In this document: piece after piece, positions 54,019 to 61,871 of the stretch
How positions within the stretch are numbered: position 1 is the stretch's first letter
Layout: each line of letters opens with the position of its first letter
NCBI RefSeq assembly: GCF_000427365.1
Contig: NZ_KE386488.1
Location: forward strand, 1,709,882 to 1,773,881
DNA length: 64,000 nucleotides
Direction of reading: 5' to 3'
Origin: Rikenella microfusus DSM 15922
GTDB taxonomy: Bacteria > Bacteroidota > Bacteroidia > Bacteroidales > Rikenellaceae
Made by a program: the position numbers and the translations under genes
Notes under the pieces: generated by a model
Databases searched by the model: none
What the model was told of the DNA's origin: nothing
The model's input: the letters and a program-made list of their open reading frames with translations, nothing else

Positions 54019-54024
54019 AAGGAA

Positions 54025-55548
54025 TCAGTTATCCGACGGCCCCTTGCGGATTTGTTTGGTCATGATGCCGATTTCCGCGATGAGCAGTGCCGTGAACAGA
54101 GCCGCGAAAATCCAGAACGTCACCTGTACCGAAGCCGCATCGATGCGCGAGACCGCCGCTACTGTCGGCAGCAGATCCTGGATCGTCCAGGGTTGGCGTC
54201 CCACCTCCGCCACGATCCATCCCGCCTGCGAAGCGAGGTAAACCAGCGGAATCGACCATAACGCCAAGTGCAGCGGCCACCGTTTGCGCCCCAGTTTGCC
54301 GCGTTTTTCCAGCGCCAGCATCCAGACGAACAGTACCACGAACCACATGCCCAGCCCCACCATGACGCGGAACGACCAGAATACCAGCGGTACGTCCGGA
54401 ACCGTCTGCGACGGCGATTGGAGGTAACCGTAGCCGAAATAACGGAAATAATCGTCGTGGAATGCCCGTCCTTTTTCCGTCGATGGATCGAACAGCTGCG
54501 CGATCGAATCGGCGGCAGCCTTGTCGCCGTTTTTCTGCGCCTGTTTGAATGTCGCGAAAGTCTCGATGGCGTGTCTGCCGCGTGCGATCTTTTCATCGCC
54601 CGACAGAATGCCCTGCTGCGGGTTCCCTTCGGTCAGGTCGTCGATCCCGATCACGTAAGCGTCCGCCGAGTGGTGGGCGAGGATCGAAAGCATGTAAGGT
54701 ATCCGGACGCCCGGTACGACCGTGAACGGCGCCTGTGCCTGCCCGTGTCGCAAGTCCTCCATCGCCGCGAGCTTCATCGGCTGGTGCCGGGCTACCTGGA
54801 TGGCGGATCCGTCGCCCGTCCAGATGACGCAGACGATGCTGACGAGTCCGAATACGGATGCCAGCTTGATGCTTTTACGGGCCATTTGCTGTTCGCGGCC
54901 GCGCAGCAGGTACCAGGCGCTGATACCGACCACGAATACCGACGCCAGCACGAATCCGGAGGTGACGGTATGGAAAAATTTATTCATCGCCACCGGCGAA
55001 AAGAGCACGTCCCAGAAATCGACCATCTCGTTGCGGGCGGTCTCCGGGTTGAAGCGCATTCCGGCGGGATACTGCATCCAGGCGTTGGCCACCAGTATCC
55101 ACAGGGCCGATAGGTTGGCTCCCACGGCGGTCAGCCACGTGGCGGTCAGATGGAAGCCTTTCGAGACTTTGTTCCACCCGAAGAACATCACGGCGATGAA
55201 GGTGGATTCGAGGAAAAAGGCCATGATTCCTTCGATGGCAAGCGGTGCGCCGAAAATGTCGCCGACGAAGTAGGAATAGTTGCTCCAGTTGGTTCCGAAT
55301 TCGAATTCGAGGATCAGTCCGGTGGCTACGCCGATGGCGAAGTTGATGCCGAACAGTTTCATCCAGAATCGGGTGGTGCGTTTCCAGAATTCGTCGCCGG
55401 TACGCACGTAGCGGGTCTCCATGAAGGCGACAAGGAAACCGAGGCCGAGGGTTAGCGGGACGAATAACCAGTGGTAGATGGCTGTCAGCGCGAATTGCGC
55501 CCGCGACCAATCGACCACGGCGCCGAGATCTGTGTCGAGTAGCAGCAT
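54025..55548 (-). CDS. cydA: Cytochrome bd ubiquinol oxidase subunit I
   Basis: CydA carries haems b558, b595 and d. The 507-residue protein has WSRAQFALTAIYHWLFVPLTLGL (His about 26, the haem b595/d-side ligand), EFEFGTNWSNYSYFVGDIFGAPLAIEG (the EFGTNW block), GRNKVS-type loop, the quinol-binding Q-loop region (about 245-380) and FWSFRVMVGLGMW (about residue 405, Met ligand region). The Q-loop is of intermediate length. It is preceded by the DUF4492 gene (22 nt) and followed by cydB, forming one minus-strand operon. Confidence 0.95.
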   Translation of the reverse strand: MLLLDTDLGAVVDWSRAQFALTAIYHWLFVPLTLGLGFLVAFMETRYVRTGDEFWKRTTRFWMKLFGINFAIGVATGLILEFEFGTNWSNYSYFVGDIFGAPLAIEGIMAFFLESTFIAVMFFGWNKVSKGFHLTATWLTAVGANLSALWILVANAWMQYPAGMRFNPETARNEMVDFWDVLFSPVAMNKFFHTVTSGFVLASVFVVGISAWYLLRGREQQMARKSIKLASVFGLVSIVCVIWTGDGSAIQVARHQPMKLAAMEDLRHGQAQAPFTVVPGVRIPYMLSILAHHSADAYVIGIDDLTEGNPQQGILSGDEKIARGRHAIETFATFKQAQKNGDKAAADSIAQLFDPSTEKGRAFHDDYFRYFGYGYLQSPSQTVPDVPLVFWSFRVMVGLGMWFVVLFVWMLALEKRGKLGRKRWPLHLALWSIPLVYLASQAGWIVAEVGRQPWTIQDLLPTVAAVSRIDAASVQVTFWIFAALFTALLIAEIGIMTKQIRKGPSDN

Positions 55549-55570
55549 ATCGTAGATTGAGGTTAACGGT

Positions 55571-55774
55571 TTATCTCTCTATCAGTTCGCGGCTGACGAA
55601 GTCGGCTTTCTCGCTGTCGTCCATGCCGCGCAGGGTGGCGGGAAAGAAAAATATCTTTAAAACCAGAAACATGATGGCGAGCTTGACAAGAATCACGGCC
55701 CACAGGGTACGACCTATGGTCATCTCTCGAAAGCCTTCGTAATAGAATCTCGCTATCTTGCGCAACATCGCCAT
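55571..55774 (-). CDS. DUF4492 small membrane protein, cytochrome bd operon partner
   Basis: 67 residues: a basic amphipathic N-terminus (MAMLRKIARFYYEGFREMTIGR), one strong membrane helix (TLWAVILVKLAIMFLVLKIFFFP, about residues 23-45) and a charged tail (MDDSEKADFVSRELIER). This matches the DUF4492 family, found upstream of cydA in Bacteroidetes and Epsilonproteobacteria. By position it may stabilise the oxidase, as CydX does in E. coli, though the two are not homologous by sequence that I can see. It lies 22 nt upstream of cydA. Start may be 55774 or 55768 (MLRK). Confidence 0.8.
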   Translation of the reverse strand: MAMLRKIARFYYEGFREMTIGRTLWAVILVKLAIMFLVLKIFFFPATLRGMDDSEKADFVSRELIER

Positions 55775-55792
55775 TTGTCGTACTTTTGCTAT

Positions 55793-56126
55793 TTAACCGT
55801 TCGTTTATTTGCACTGTTAGTTTGAGGTGACTGTTCTCTTTGTGAACAAAGAGAACCAGAAAAACTTTTTGAGATGCTGGCGCATCTCCTGAGCCTGCCG
55901 GATACCCGTTGCCTTTGGGTTATGTTGTGTTATCGGAATAGTGGGCTAATAGGTAGTAACCACATTATCGCCCACTATTCCGATAACATAAAAGAGTTCG
56001 CAATGCAAAAGGACTGCGGAGCTTAAGGCGAAACACAGCTGCTCGAAAGTTTCTTTGGTTCTTTCTTTTCAAAGAAAGAACAGTTGCCTCCAAAAGCCTA
56101 AAACAGGGCGAATAAACGAACGATAT
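55793..56126 (+). repeat. Element h3 with a nested 19-bp hairpin
   Basis: Ends TTAACCGTTCGTTTATTTGC and GCGAATAAACGAACGATAT are imperfect inverted repeats of the h family. It has the family hairpin arms GTTTGAGGTGACTGTTCT and GAACAGTTGCCTCCAAA. It also contains an unrelated perfect 19-bp inverted repeat (55928-55946 with 55970-55988). It fills the gap between the DUF4492 gene and the DHH gene. A TACTTTTG -7-like box lies just outside at 55781-55788 on the + strand. Confidence 0.7.
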
Positions 56127-56127
56127 A

Positions 56128-57159
56128 ATGGTCAAAAATATGAAAAATACCTTTGATCCTGCAAAAATCATACAATTGCAGGCGTTTTGCGCCGAAGCGA
56201 ATACGATTGCCGTGGTGTCCCACACCAACCCCGACGGCGACGCCATCGGTTCGGGACTTGCCCTCAGCGCATTTCTCAGAGGGTTGGGGTACGACGTTCG
56301 GTTTTTCGTACCCAACCGCTTTCCGAAATTTCTCGCATTCATCCCCGGTTCCGAACGGGTGGAGATATACGCCGAAGCGTGCGAAAGCGCCCGGGCCTAC
56401 ATCGCCGATGCCGACCTGATCGTATGTTCCGATTTCAACCAGGTCGGGCGGCTCGACAAGATGACCGACGCCATCGAAGCCAACGTCATCGCCCCCCGCG
56501 TGCTGATCGACCACCACATGAACCCGCCCGAATACGAACTCAGCTTCTCCGATACCGGCTATTCCTCCACCGCGCATATGGTTTACGACCTGATCTGCGC
56601 GTGGAGCGGTCCGGAGGCCGTCACGAGCGAAATGGCCGTGGCCCTGTATGTCGGAATCGTAACCGATACCGGCAACCTCAGTTACGGGAACCTGACCCCC
56701 GACCTGTATCGGGCCGTGGCCGGGCTGGTCGAAAAAGGAGTCCGGCCGGTCGAAATTTCCAAAGCGATATTCAATACTCAGAGCGAAAGCCGCCTTCGGA
56801 TGGTCGGTTACCTGCTCTCCGAAAAAATGAAAGTCGATTGCGGCCTCCGTACCGCCTATATTACCCTGACACGCGCCGAAAAGACCCGTTTCAACCATCA
56901 GATCGGCGATACCGAAGGAATCGTCAATATGCCGCTGACGATCGAATGCGTCGATTTTTCGGCCATGTTCATCGAAACGCTCGACTGCATCAAGATTTCG
57001 TTCCGTTCGCAAGGGGATTTCGACGTGAATCTTTTCGCCCGCGAATACTTCAACGGCGGCGGGCATAAAAACGCCGCCGGGGGACGTTATTACGGGCCGA
57101 TGGGCGAAGCTGTGGCCCGGTTCGAAGAAATTGTTAAAACCGTGCATCCGGAGTATTAG
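56128..57159 (+). CDS. DHH-family phosphoesterase (NrnA/pAp phosphatase type)
   Basis: A 343-residue DHH/DHHA1 protein. The DHH domain has VVSHTNPDGDAIGSGLAL (residues about 29-46), ADLIVCSDFNQVGRLD, LIDHHMNPPEY (the DHH motif reads IDHH, about 129-139) and DTGNLSYGNLTP. The DHHA1 domain ends with FNGGGHKNAAGGRYYG. This is the NrnA layout: an oligoribonuclease degrading short RNAs and 3'-phosphoadenosine 5'-phosphate. Other DHH members cleave cyclic di-AMP, but they carry extra domains absent here. Start is 56128 or 56140 (MKNTFDPAK). Confidence 0.88.
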   Translation: MVKNMKNTFDPAKIIQLQAFCAEANTIAVVSHTNPDGDAIGSGLALSAFLRGLGYDVRFFVPNRFPKFLAFIPGSERVEIYAEACESARAYIADADLIVCSDFNQVGRLDKMTDAIEANVIAPRVLIDHHMNPPEYELSFSDTGYSSTAHMVYDLICAWSGPEAVTSEMAVALYVGIVTDTGNLSYGNLTPDLYRAVAGLVEKGVRPVEISKAIFNTQSESRLRMVGYLLSEKMKVDCGLRTAYITLTRAEKTRFNHQIGDTEGIVNMPLTIECVDFSAMFIETLDCIKISFRSQGDFDVNLFAREYFNGGGHKNAAGGRYYGPMGEAVARFEEIVKTVHPEY

Positions 57160-57252
57160 GCGAAAAGATTCACCCCTTTAGGGCTGTGGCCTCGGCGCCG
57201 GACGGCTTCCAGCTGTCGGGGGGGCGGCGCGAGGCCAAAAGCAGATTGCGAA

Positions 57253-57909
57253 ATGACAACGACAGAAAAGGTAGTGGCGCTGATGCGCCGCCTGAAAATC
57301 GAGATGAACGGCGCCGTGACCGATGCCATGCGGGAGTACGGCGGCGGAACGCAGGGTTACGGACTGAATTACGGCGTCTCGCTTCCGACCGTCAAGGATG
57401 TCGCGCGAGAGTACGCGCCGGATCACGAGTTGGCACAGGCCCTTTGGCGGCAGGATGTACGGGAGTTGAAGCTCGCCGCTTTGTTTATCGACGACCCCTC
57501 TCGTGTCGCGGCCGGACAAATGGAGGCGTGGGCGGACGATTGGCGGACGCCGGAGCTGGCGGAACAGTGTGCCATGCAACTCTTTTGGAAAAGCCCGGAG
57601 GCTGGCAAACAGGCCGCGGAGTGGGCCGGACTTCCGTCGGGCGAGGCGGCGTTGAAACGGCTGGCGGCTTTCTACATGTTCGGCAGATTCGCGGCGGCCG
57701 TTGAGACGGTCTCCGACAGCGAACTGTCCGGATGGTTGGACGACGCCCGGATTTTCGGCCCGACAGCGGCGGAACGGTCTGTGGTTTACGCCCTGCGTGA
57801 AATTTATCGCCATCGTCCGGCGTTCCGGATGCGGGTAACGGCCCTTCTGGACCGGGTGCCGGACGAGGTGGCCGGCGAAGTGCGCTGGCAGGTGGAGTAT
57901 CTGAAATGA
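57253..57909 (+). CDS. DNA alkylation repair (AlkD-like) protein
   Basis: 218 residues, all-helical, with the AlkD-type HEAT-like repeat features: YGVSLPTVKDVAREYAPDHELAQALWRQDVRELKLAALFIDDP (described from about residue 41), EAWADDWRTPELAEQC and FWKSPEAGKQAAEWAGLPSGE. AlkD is a glycosylase that excises N3- and N7-alkylated purines without base flipping. The family's catalytic Asp and Trp pair cannot be placed confidently by eye, so it could also be a non-catalytic relative. It follows the DHH gene by 94 nt on the same strand, possibly co-transcribed. Confidence 0.8.
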   Translation: MTTTEKVVALMRRLKIEMNGAVTDAMREYGGGTQGYGLNYGVSLPTVKDVAREYAPDHELAQALWRQDVRELKLAALFIDDPSRVAAGQMEAWADDWRTPELAEQCAMQLFWKSPEAGKQAAEWAGLPSGEAALKRLAAFYMFGRFAAAVETVSDSELSGWLDDARIFGPTAAERSVVYALREIYRHRPAFRMRVTALLDRVPDEVAGEVRWQVEYLK

Positions 57910-58055
57910 ACGAGTGAAATCGGATTCCCTCTTTTGTCGTTTTTCGGGTGTCTCTGCCCCCCTCAGAAACGTCCGGCCATTCTGACGAATGGCGATTCTT
58001 CGCTTCCGTTTTTTTATAACAGGGAGGCGCTATAAAGATCGACCTCAAAACCAAT

Positions 58056-58090
58056 CGTGGCGGAAATCCTCAAACGGGATTTCCGCCACG
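58056..58090 (-). terminator. Terminator of the thi4-thiE operon
   Basis: A perfect 14-bp stem CGTGGCGGAAATCC/GGATTTCCGCCACG followed on the minus strand by ATTGGTTTTG. Confidence 0.75.
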
Positions 58091-58109
58091 AAACATTTAC
58101 GCCGACTTC

Positions 58110-58730
58110 TTATGCCAGCATTCGTTGTACGCAAGCGATGCGCCGTTCCACCTCAGCCGGGTCCGGCGGTTCCATAAAATAGCGTACCAGACAGGGGTTC
58201 CTGGCGCCGGCGTCGATGACCGCAGCGATATTTTCCGGGAAAATACCCCCGATCGCCACTACCGGCAGGCGCGAAAAACCCAGTACTTTTTTCAGTAACG
58301 TCGTACCGACCACCGGATCGGGCACCGCTTTGGTCGTGGTCGGGTAGACCGGGCCGAAGCCGATGTAATCCACTCCCGGCAACGACTGGGCCTCCGTCGC
58401 CTGGACGACGGAGTGGGTCGAAAGACCCACGATCATCCTATCGCCCACGATGCGCCGCACTTCGGCTACCGGCAGGTCGTCCTGCCCCACGTGCACCCCG
58501 TCCGCATCGCACAGCGCGGCTATGTCCGGCCGGTCGTTGATGATGAAACGGGTGGCGGTGCCGCGCGTTACCGCCCGCACTTCGCGGGCGATACGCAGCA
58601 GTTCGCCGTCCGGCATCCCCTTTTCGCGGAGCTGGAGCATCCGCACGCCGCGGCGCACGGCGATCTCCGCTGCGGCGACGTGGCCGATAGCCGGGCGTGT
58701 CAGGATGACGTACAGACCGAAGTTATCCAT
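58110..58730 (-). CDS. thiE: Thiamine phosphate synthase
   Basis: ThiE joins HMP-pyrophosphate and the thiazole moiety to form thiamine phosphate. The 206-residue TIM barrel shows RMLQLREKGMPDGELLRIA, FIINDRPDIAALCDADGVHVGQDDLP (about residues 58-83), VGLSTHSVVQ, GVDYIGFGPVYPTTTK and VVAIGGIFPEN. It overlaps the upstream thi4 gene by 8 nt, so both are made from one riboswitch-controlled transcript. No thiC, thiG or thiD lies in this window, so HMP must come from elsewhere. Confidence 0.95.
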   Translation of the reverse strand: MDNFGLYVILTRPAIGHVAAAEIAVRRGVRMLQLREKGMPDGELLRIAREVRAVTRGTATRFIINDRPDIAALCDADGVHVGQDDLPVAEVRRIVGDRMIVGLSTHSVVQATEAQSLPGVDYIGFGPVYPTTTKAVPDPVVGTTLLKKVLGFSRLPVVAIGGIFPENIAAVIDAGARNPCLVRYFMEPPDPAEVERRIACVQRMLA

Positions 58731-59493
58731 TGATTTTGGCGATCATCAGTTCGGCGGCCTTTTTGCCTGACATCAGCATGCCGCCGAAAATCGGCCCCAT
58801 GCGGAAACTGCCGCTCACGCCGTTGGCCGCCATACCGCTCACGAACAGCCCCGGATAGATCTCTTTCGTGTTTTCGACCGTGAGCCGTTCGCCCTGCTCG
58901 ACGTTCAGCGACCGTTCGCCGGCCACCTCGCCCGTCGGCGTGTTGAGCCTCACGTTGTTCTTGCGGGCCACCAGCCGGGCGATCATGCAGTCGTGCCCCG
59001 TCCCTTCGAGTACGGTTTTGGCGGTCACCATCAGCGGATCGACATGCATCCCCTCGCGCATCACCGGCGCCCAGTTCACCACCAGCCCCGCTACCGCTTC
59101 GTCGCGGAAGATGACGTCTTCGACCGAGTAGCAGTTGAAAATCGTCGCGCCCGCTTTGGTCGCGGCATAGACCAGCGCCGAGGTGGCGTGTACGGAATCG
59201 ACCACGCAGGCGCCTTCCCGGTAAGGCTTGTAACATACGCCGAGTTCGTCGAGAATGGGCAGGGCTTCCTGCTGGACGATGATGTCGTTGAACATCATGG
59301 CGCCGCCCCACATGCCGCCGCCGGGAGCGAGTTTGCGTTCGTAGAGCACGACGCGTTTGCCGGCTTTGGCGAGGTAGTAGGCCGCCACCAGTCCGGACGG
59401 CCCGCCGCCGACAATGGCGGCATCGACCGACAGGTTGTTTTTCAGTTTCTCGAAATAGTTTTCGACGATTCCGAGCGAAACGAGTTTTTCCAT
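58723..59493 (-). CDS. thi4: Thi4-type thiazole synthase
   Basis: A 256-residue flavoenzyme-like protein. It has the dinucleotide loop DAAIVGGGPSGLVAAYYLAK (about residues 22-41), YERKLAPGGGMWGGAMMFN and the C-terminal GMAANGVSGSFRMGPIFGGML, the fold of Thi4, which builds the thiamine thiazole from NAD+ and glycine. Yeast Thi4 donates sulfur from an active-site Cys. The equivalent segment here (GATIFNCYSVEDVIF, after SVHATSAL) does not place a Cys at that exact spot as I align it, pointing to the sulfide-using, non-suicidal type described for anaerobes. Start at 59493 (MEKLVSLGIVENYF), after the riboswitch. Confidence 0.85.
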   Translation of the reverse strand: MEKLVSLGIVENYFEKLKNNLSVDAAIVGGGPSGLVAAYYLAKAGKRVVLYERKLAPGGGMWGGAMMFNDIIVQQEALPILDELGVCYKPYREGACVVDSVHATSALVYAATKAGATIFNCYSVEDVIFRDEAVAGLVVNWAPVMREGMHVDPLMVTAKTVLEGTGHDCMIARLVARKNNVRLNTPTGEVAGERSLNVEQGERLTVENTKEIYPGLFVSGMAANGVSGSFRMGPIFGGMLMSGKKAAELMIAKING

Positions 59494-59601
59494 CGTTCGG
59501 TAACAGATTTTTGTGGCTTCCGGCTGCCGGGCGTATAGAGGTCCACGCCCGGACGTCCGCGAAGCCGCGTTAAACAAGAGCTGTTTAACACCCTTCAGAA
59601 A

Positions 59602-59675
59602 ATCCCTACGGCGGCATTATCCGCATCAGGTTCTACGGGTATGATCTCAGCCCCGCGCACGGCGGAGCACCCCTA
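59602..59675 (-). promoter_or_regulatory. TPP riboswitch (THI element)
   Basis: On the minus strand the element reads GGGGTGC...GCTGAGAT...ACCCGTAGAACCTGATGCGG then ATAATGCC and GTAGGGA, all conserved TPP-aptamer elements (THI box). It lies about 110 nt before thi4. In Bacteroidetes it should repress thi4-thiE at high thiamine pyrophosphate; whether at transcription or translation is unclear. Confidence 0.95.
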
Positions 59676-59687
59676 TCAAGACGGAAA

Positions 59688-59695
59688 CAAAGATA
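59688..59695 (-). promoter_or_regulatory. Promoter -7 box of the TPP riboswitch transcript
   Basis: TATCTTTG on the minus strand, 12 nt before the riboswitch begins. Confidence 0.7.
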
Positions 59696-59751
59696 GGCGT
59701 TCCATGGTAAAAATGCTACTTTTGTTCGGCGAATTTACGCTTATCCGGATT

Positions 59752-59826
59752 CCCGCGTTAGCGGTCGGCCCGAAAGCATCCCCGGCGCAGGGCCGCAAGC
59801 GTCCCTTTGCCGGTTCGGGCCGGACC
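59752..59826 (+). repeat. b-like repeat module before pabB
   Basis: CCCGCGTTAGCGG followed by GGCCCGAAAGCATCCCCGGCGCAGGGCCGCAAG-type sequence (given in pieces) resembles the b modules near 30850 and 63120. It lies in the gap upstream of pabB; no clear promoter for pabB is seen. Confidence 0.5.
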
Positions 59827-59833
59827 AGGTACT

Positions 59834-60862
59834 ATGGAAACTATGAAGACTTATTCATCTTTATACGCTGCTGACATAATGAACCGGTACGGGGCGGAGA
59901 GGCGGCCGTTCGTGTTCCTGGCGGACTACGCGATGCAGGCGTGCGTCGTGGAGCCGTTGGAGGAGATCGATCCGCAGCGGTTGCTCTATGCCGTCGGCGA
60001 CAGGACGAACGCCCCGGAGGCCGGGATACGGAAACCGGAACGGGAACTGCGGTGGGAACCTCGTTTCTGTTCGCCGGACGAATATGCGGCGGAATTCGAC
60101 GTTGTGATGACCCACCTGCTGGCCGGGAACAGTTACCTGGTAAACCTGACGTGTGCCACGCCGGTCGGATGCGGCCTGAGCCTGCGGGAAATTTTCGACC
60201 GGACGGACGCTTTGTATAAGATATGGTTCGACGACCGTTTCGTCTGTTTTTCGCCGGAGACGTTCGTGCGGATCGATGCGCAGGGGACGATCGCGTCGTT
60301 TCCGATGAAAGGGACGATCGACGCGGCGTTGCCGAAGGCGGAACGGCGGATTCTGGACGACCCGAAGGAGGCGGCCGAACATGCCACGATCGTGGACCTG
60401 ATTCGCAATGACCTCAGCCGGGTGGCCGCAGAGGTGCGGGTGGAGCGTTACCGGTATATCGACCGTGTCCGCACGCACCGGGGAGAGTTGTTGCAGGTCA
60501 GTTCGGAAATCCGGGGCCAGTTGCCGGAGGGGTGGCAGAGTCGGATCGGCTCCGTGTTGTTCGAGTTGTTGCCGGCGGGATCGGTAACGGGGGCGCCGAA
60601 ACCCAAGACGTTGGAAATCATTGCTGAAGCTGAAAATTACGAACGCGGATACTATACCGGTGTCTGCGGCCTGTTCGACGGCCGGACGCTGGACAGCGGG
60701 GTGATGATCCGTTTCCTCGAACGGGAACCGGGGGCGGGGCAGGGGGAGTACCTGTTCAAGAGCGGCGGCGGAATCACGTACCGCAGCGACCGGACGGCGG
60801 AATACGAAGAGATGAAAGAAAAAGTCTATGTGCCTTTGCGTCGAAACGATTCGGATCGCTGA
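59834..60862 (+). CDS. pabB: Aminodeoxychorismate synthase component I
   Basis: PabB aminates chorismate to 4-amino-4-deoxychorismate on the way to para-aminobenzoate and folate. The 342-residue protein is a lone chorismate-binding domain without the TrpE-like N-terminal extension. It contains FPMKGTID (the P-x-K-G-T motif with the PabB-specific Lys), VDLIRNDLSRVA, GSVTGAPKPKTLEII, GYYTGVCGLFDG and KSGGGITYRSD. TrpE lacks that Lys, so PabB is favoured. Start is uncertain: 59834 (METMKTYS), 59843 or 59879 (MNRYGAERRPF). It overlaps pabC by 35 nt. Confidence 0.88.
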   Translation: METMKTYSSLYAADIMNRYGAERRPFVFLADYAMQACVVEPLEEIDPQRLLYAVGDRTNAPEAGIRKPERELRWEPRFCSPDEYAAEFDVVMTHLLAGNSYLVNLTCATPVGCGLSLREIFDRTDALYKIWFDDRFVCFSPETFVRIDAQGTIASFPMKGTIDAALPKAERRILDDPKEAAEHATIVDLIRNDLSRVAAEVRVERYRYIDRVRTHRGELLQVSSEIRGQLPEGWQSRIGSVLFELLPAGSVTGAPKPKTLEIIAEAENYERGYYTGVCGLFDGRTLDSGVMIRFLEREPGAGQGEYLFKSGGGITYRSDRTAEYEEMKEKVYVPLRRNDSDR

Positions 60863-61475
60863 CGGCGGGTTGCCGTCGCCGGAGATACTGGCTTTGCACC
60901 GGGAGCGGATCGACCGCACCTGCCGGGGACTGTACGGGCTGACCGGCGGTTTCGGTCCGGAGGCTGCGTTGGCGGCGGTCCCCGTGCCGCCTGCGTTGCG
61001 CAGCGGGGTGGTAAAGTGCCGCGTCGTATATGGTCCGTCGGGTATCGTAAAGGTCGAATACCAGCCTTATGTGCCTCCCCGGATTGGTTCGCTCTTGGCC
61101 GTGGCGGATGACGATGCGGAGTATGCTTATAAATATTGCGACCGTTCGAGGCTGACGGTCTGGCATGAACGGGCCGTGGCCGCGGGTTGCGGCGATGCGT
61201 TGATCGTCCGTCGGGGACGGGTGACGGATACCACGTTCTGTAACGTGGCGTTCCGTGTCGCCGGAGGGTCGCCGGAGGTATGGCATACGCCGGCGGAACC
61301 GTTGCTGCGCGGCACGATGCGGGAATATCTGCTCCGGCGGCGGACCGTAACCGTCCGGGATATTCCCGTGTCTGCGCTGACGGACGGCTTTTATGATCTG
61401 GCTGCGTTGTTCAACGCCATGAACGGTTTTGGCTCGCTGATTCTGCCGGTCGGCCGGATCATGTCCGCATTATGA
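60828..61475 (+). CDS. pabC: Aminodeoxychorismate lyase-like class IV aminotransferase
   Basis: A 215-residue PLP enzyme of fold type IV, shorter than E. coli PabC. It has ETIRIADGGLPSPEILALHRERIDR near the N-terminus, a candidate PLP Lys in YKYCDRS (about residue 105), GCGDALIVRRGRVTDTTFCNVAF and LLRGTMREYLLRRR. It releases pyruvate from aminodeoxychorismate to give para-aminobenzoate. Its start lies inside the end of pabB (35-nt overlap), so the pair is translationally coupled. Its amidotransferase partner pabA is not in view. Short length and low similarity leave the exact reaction moderately certain. Confidence 0.8.
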   Translation: MCLCVETIRIADGGLPSPEILALHRERIDRTCRGLYGLTGGFGPEAALAAVPVPPALRSGVVKCRVVYGPSGIVKVEYQPYVPPRIGSLLAVADDDAEYAYKYCDRSRLTVWHERAVAAGCGDALIVRRGRVTDTTFCNVAFRVAGGSPEVWHTPAEPLLRGTMREYLLRRRTVTVRDIPVSALTDGFYDLAALFNAMNGFGSLILPVGRIMSAL

Positions 61476-61566
61476 GATGAACGGGAGGTTTTGTGCCGGC
61501 GATAGCGCGGGGTGTTCGTGTTTCTCCCGCTGCCGACGGGGGCGGGGAAAAGAACCTGCCGGTTTT

Positions 61567-61631
61567 TTGCCGGGGTTTGCCATACTCGATTCAGGCGGCA
61601 CCGCTGAACCGACAGCGGAAAATTCCGCCGA
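61567..61631 (+). repeat. Module g, copy 2
   Basis: It matches 46632-46698 (shared CATA(T/C)TCGATTCAGGCGGC and CCGCTGA(A/G)CCGA). The remaining part of the pabC-gcvT gap (61632-61798) shows nothing recognised. Confidence 0.6.
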
Positions 61632-61798
61632 ATCTATATAATCAGATGACCAAAGTTTTCTGCCTTGGGCGGGCGCGGTATCGTTGGACACGCGGTCGGG
61701 TTGTGATTCTCTTACGGAATATGATACTGTGCGGGCGGCGTCCGCATGGAAAGCGGCGGAGCGAAAACTGGAACGCTGCGAAATGATTCTGCGGTCAA

Positions 61799-61841
61799 AC
61801 GCAATCGGCGAAGTCTGCCTGGCAGACTTCGCCGATTGCGT
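61799..61841 (-). terminator. Long hairpin downstream of gcvT
   Basis: A perfect 20-bp inverted repeat (ACGCAATCGGCGAAGTCTGC and complement) with a 3-nt loop. It has little T-run on either strand but sits 30 nt after the gcvT stop and probably ends both converging transcripts. Confidence 0.6.
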
Positions 61842-61871
61842 AACGGGAATGTCCCGATAGACCGGAACATC

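Noticed and set aside
55781-55788. TACTTTTG on the + strand as promoter of the DHH gene
   Set aside because: It lies 340 nt upstream with a whole h element in between and abuts the divergent DUF4492 start. It is kept only as a possibility.
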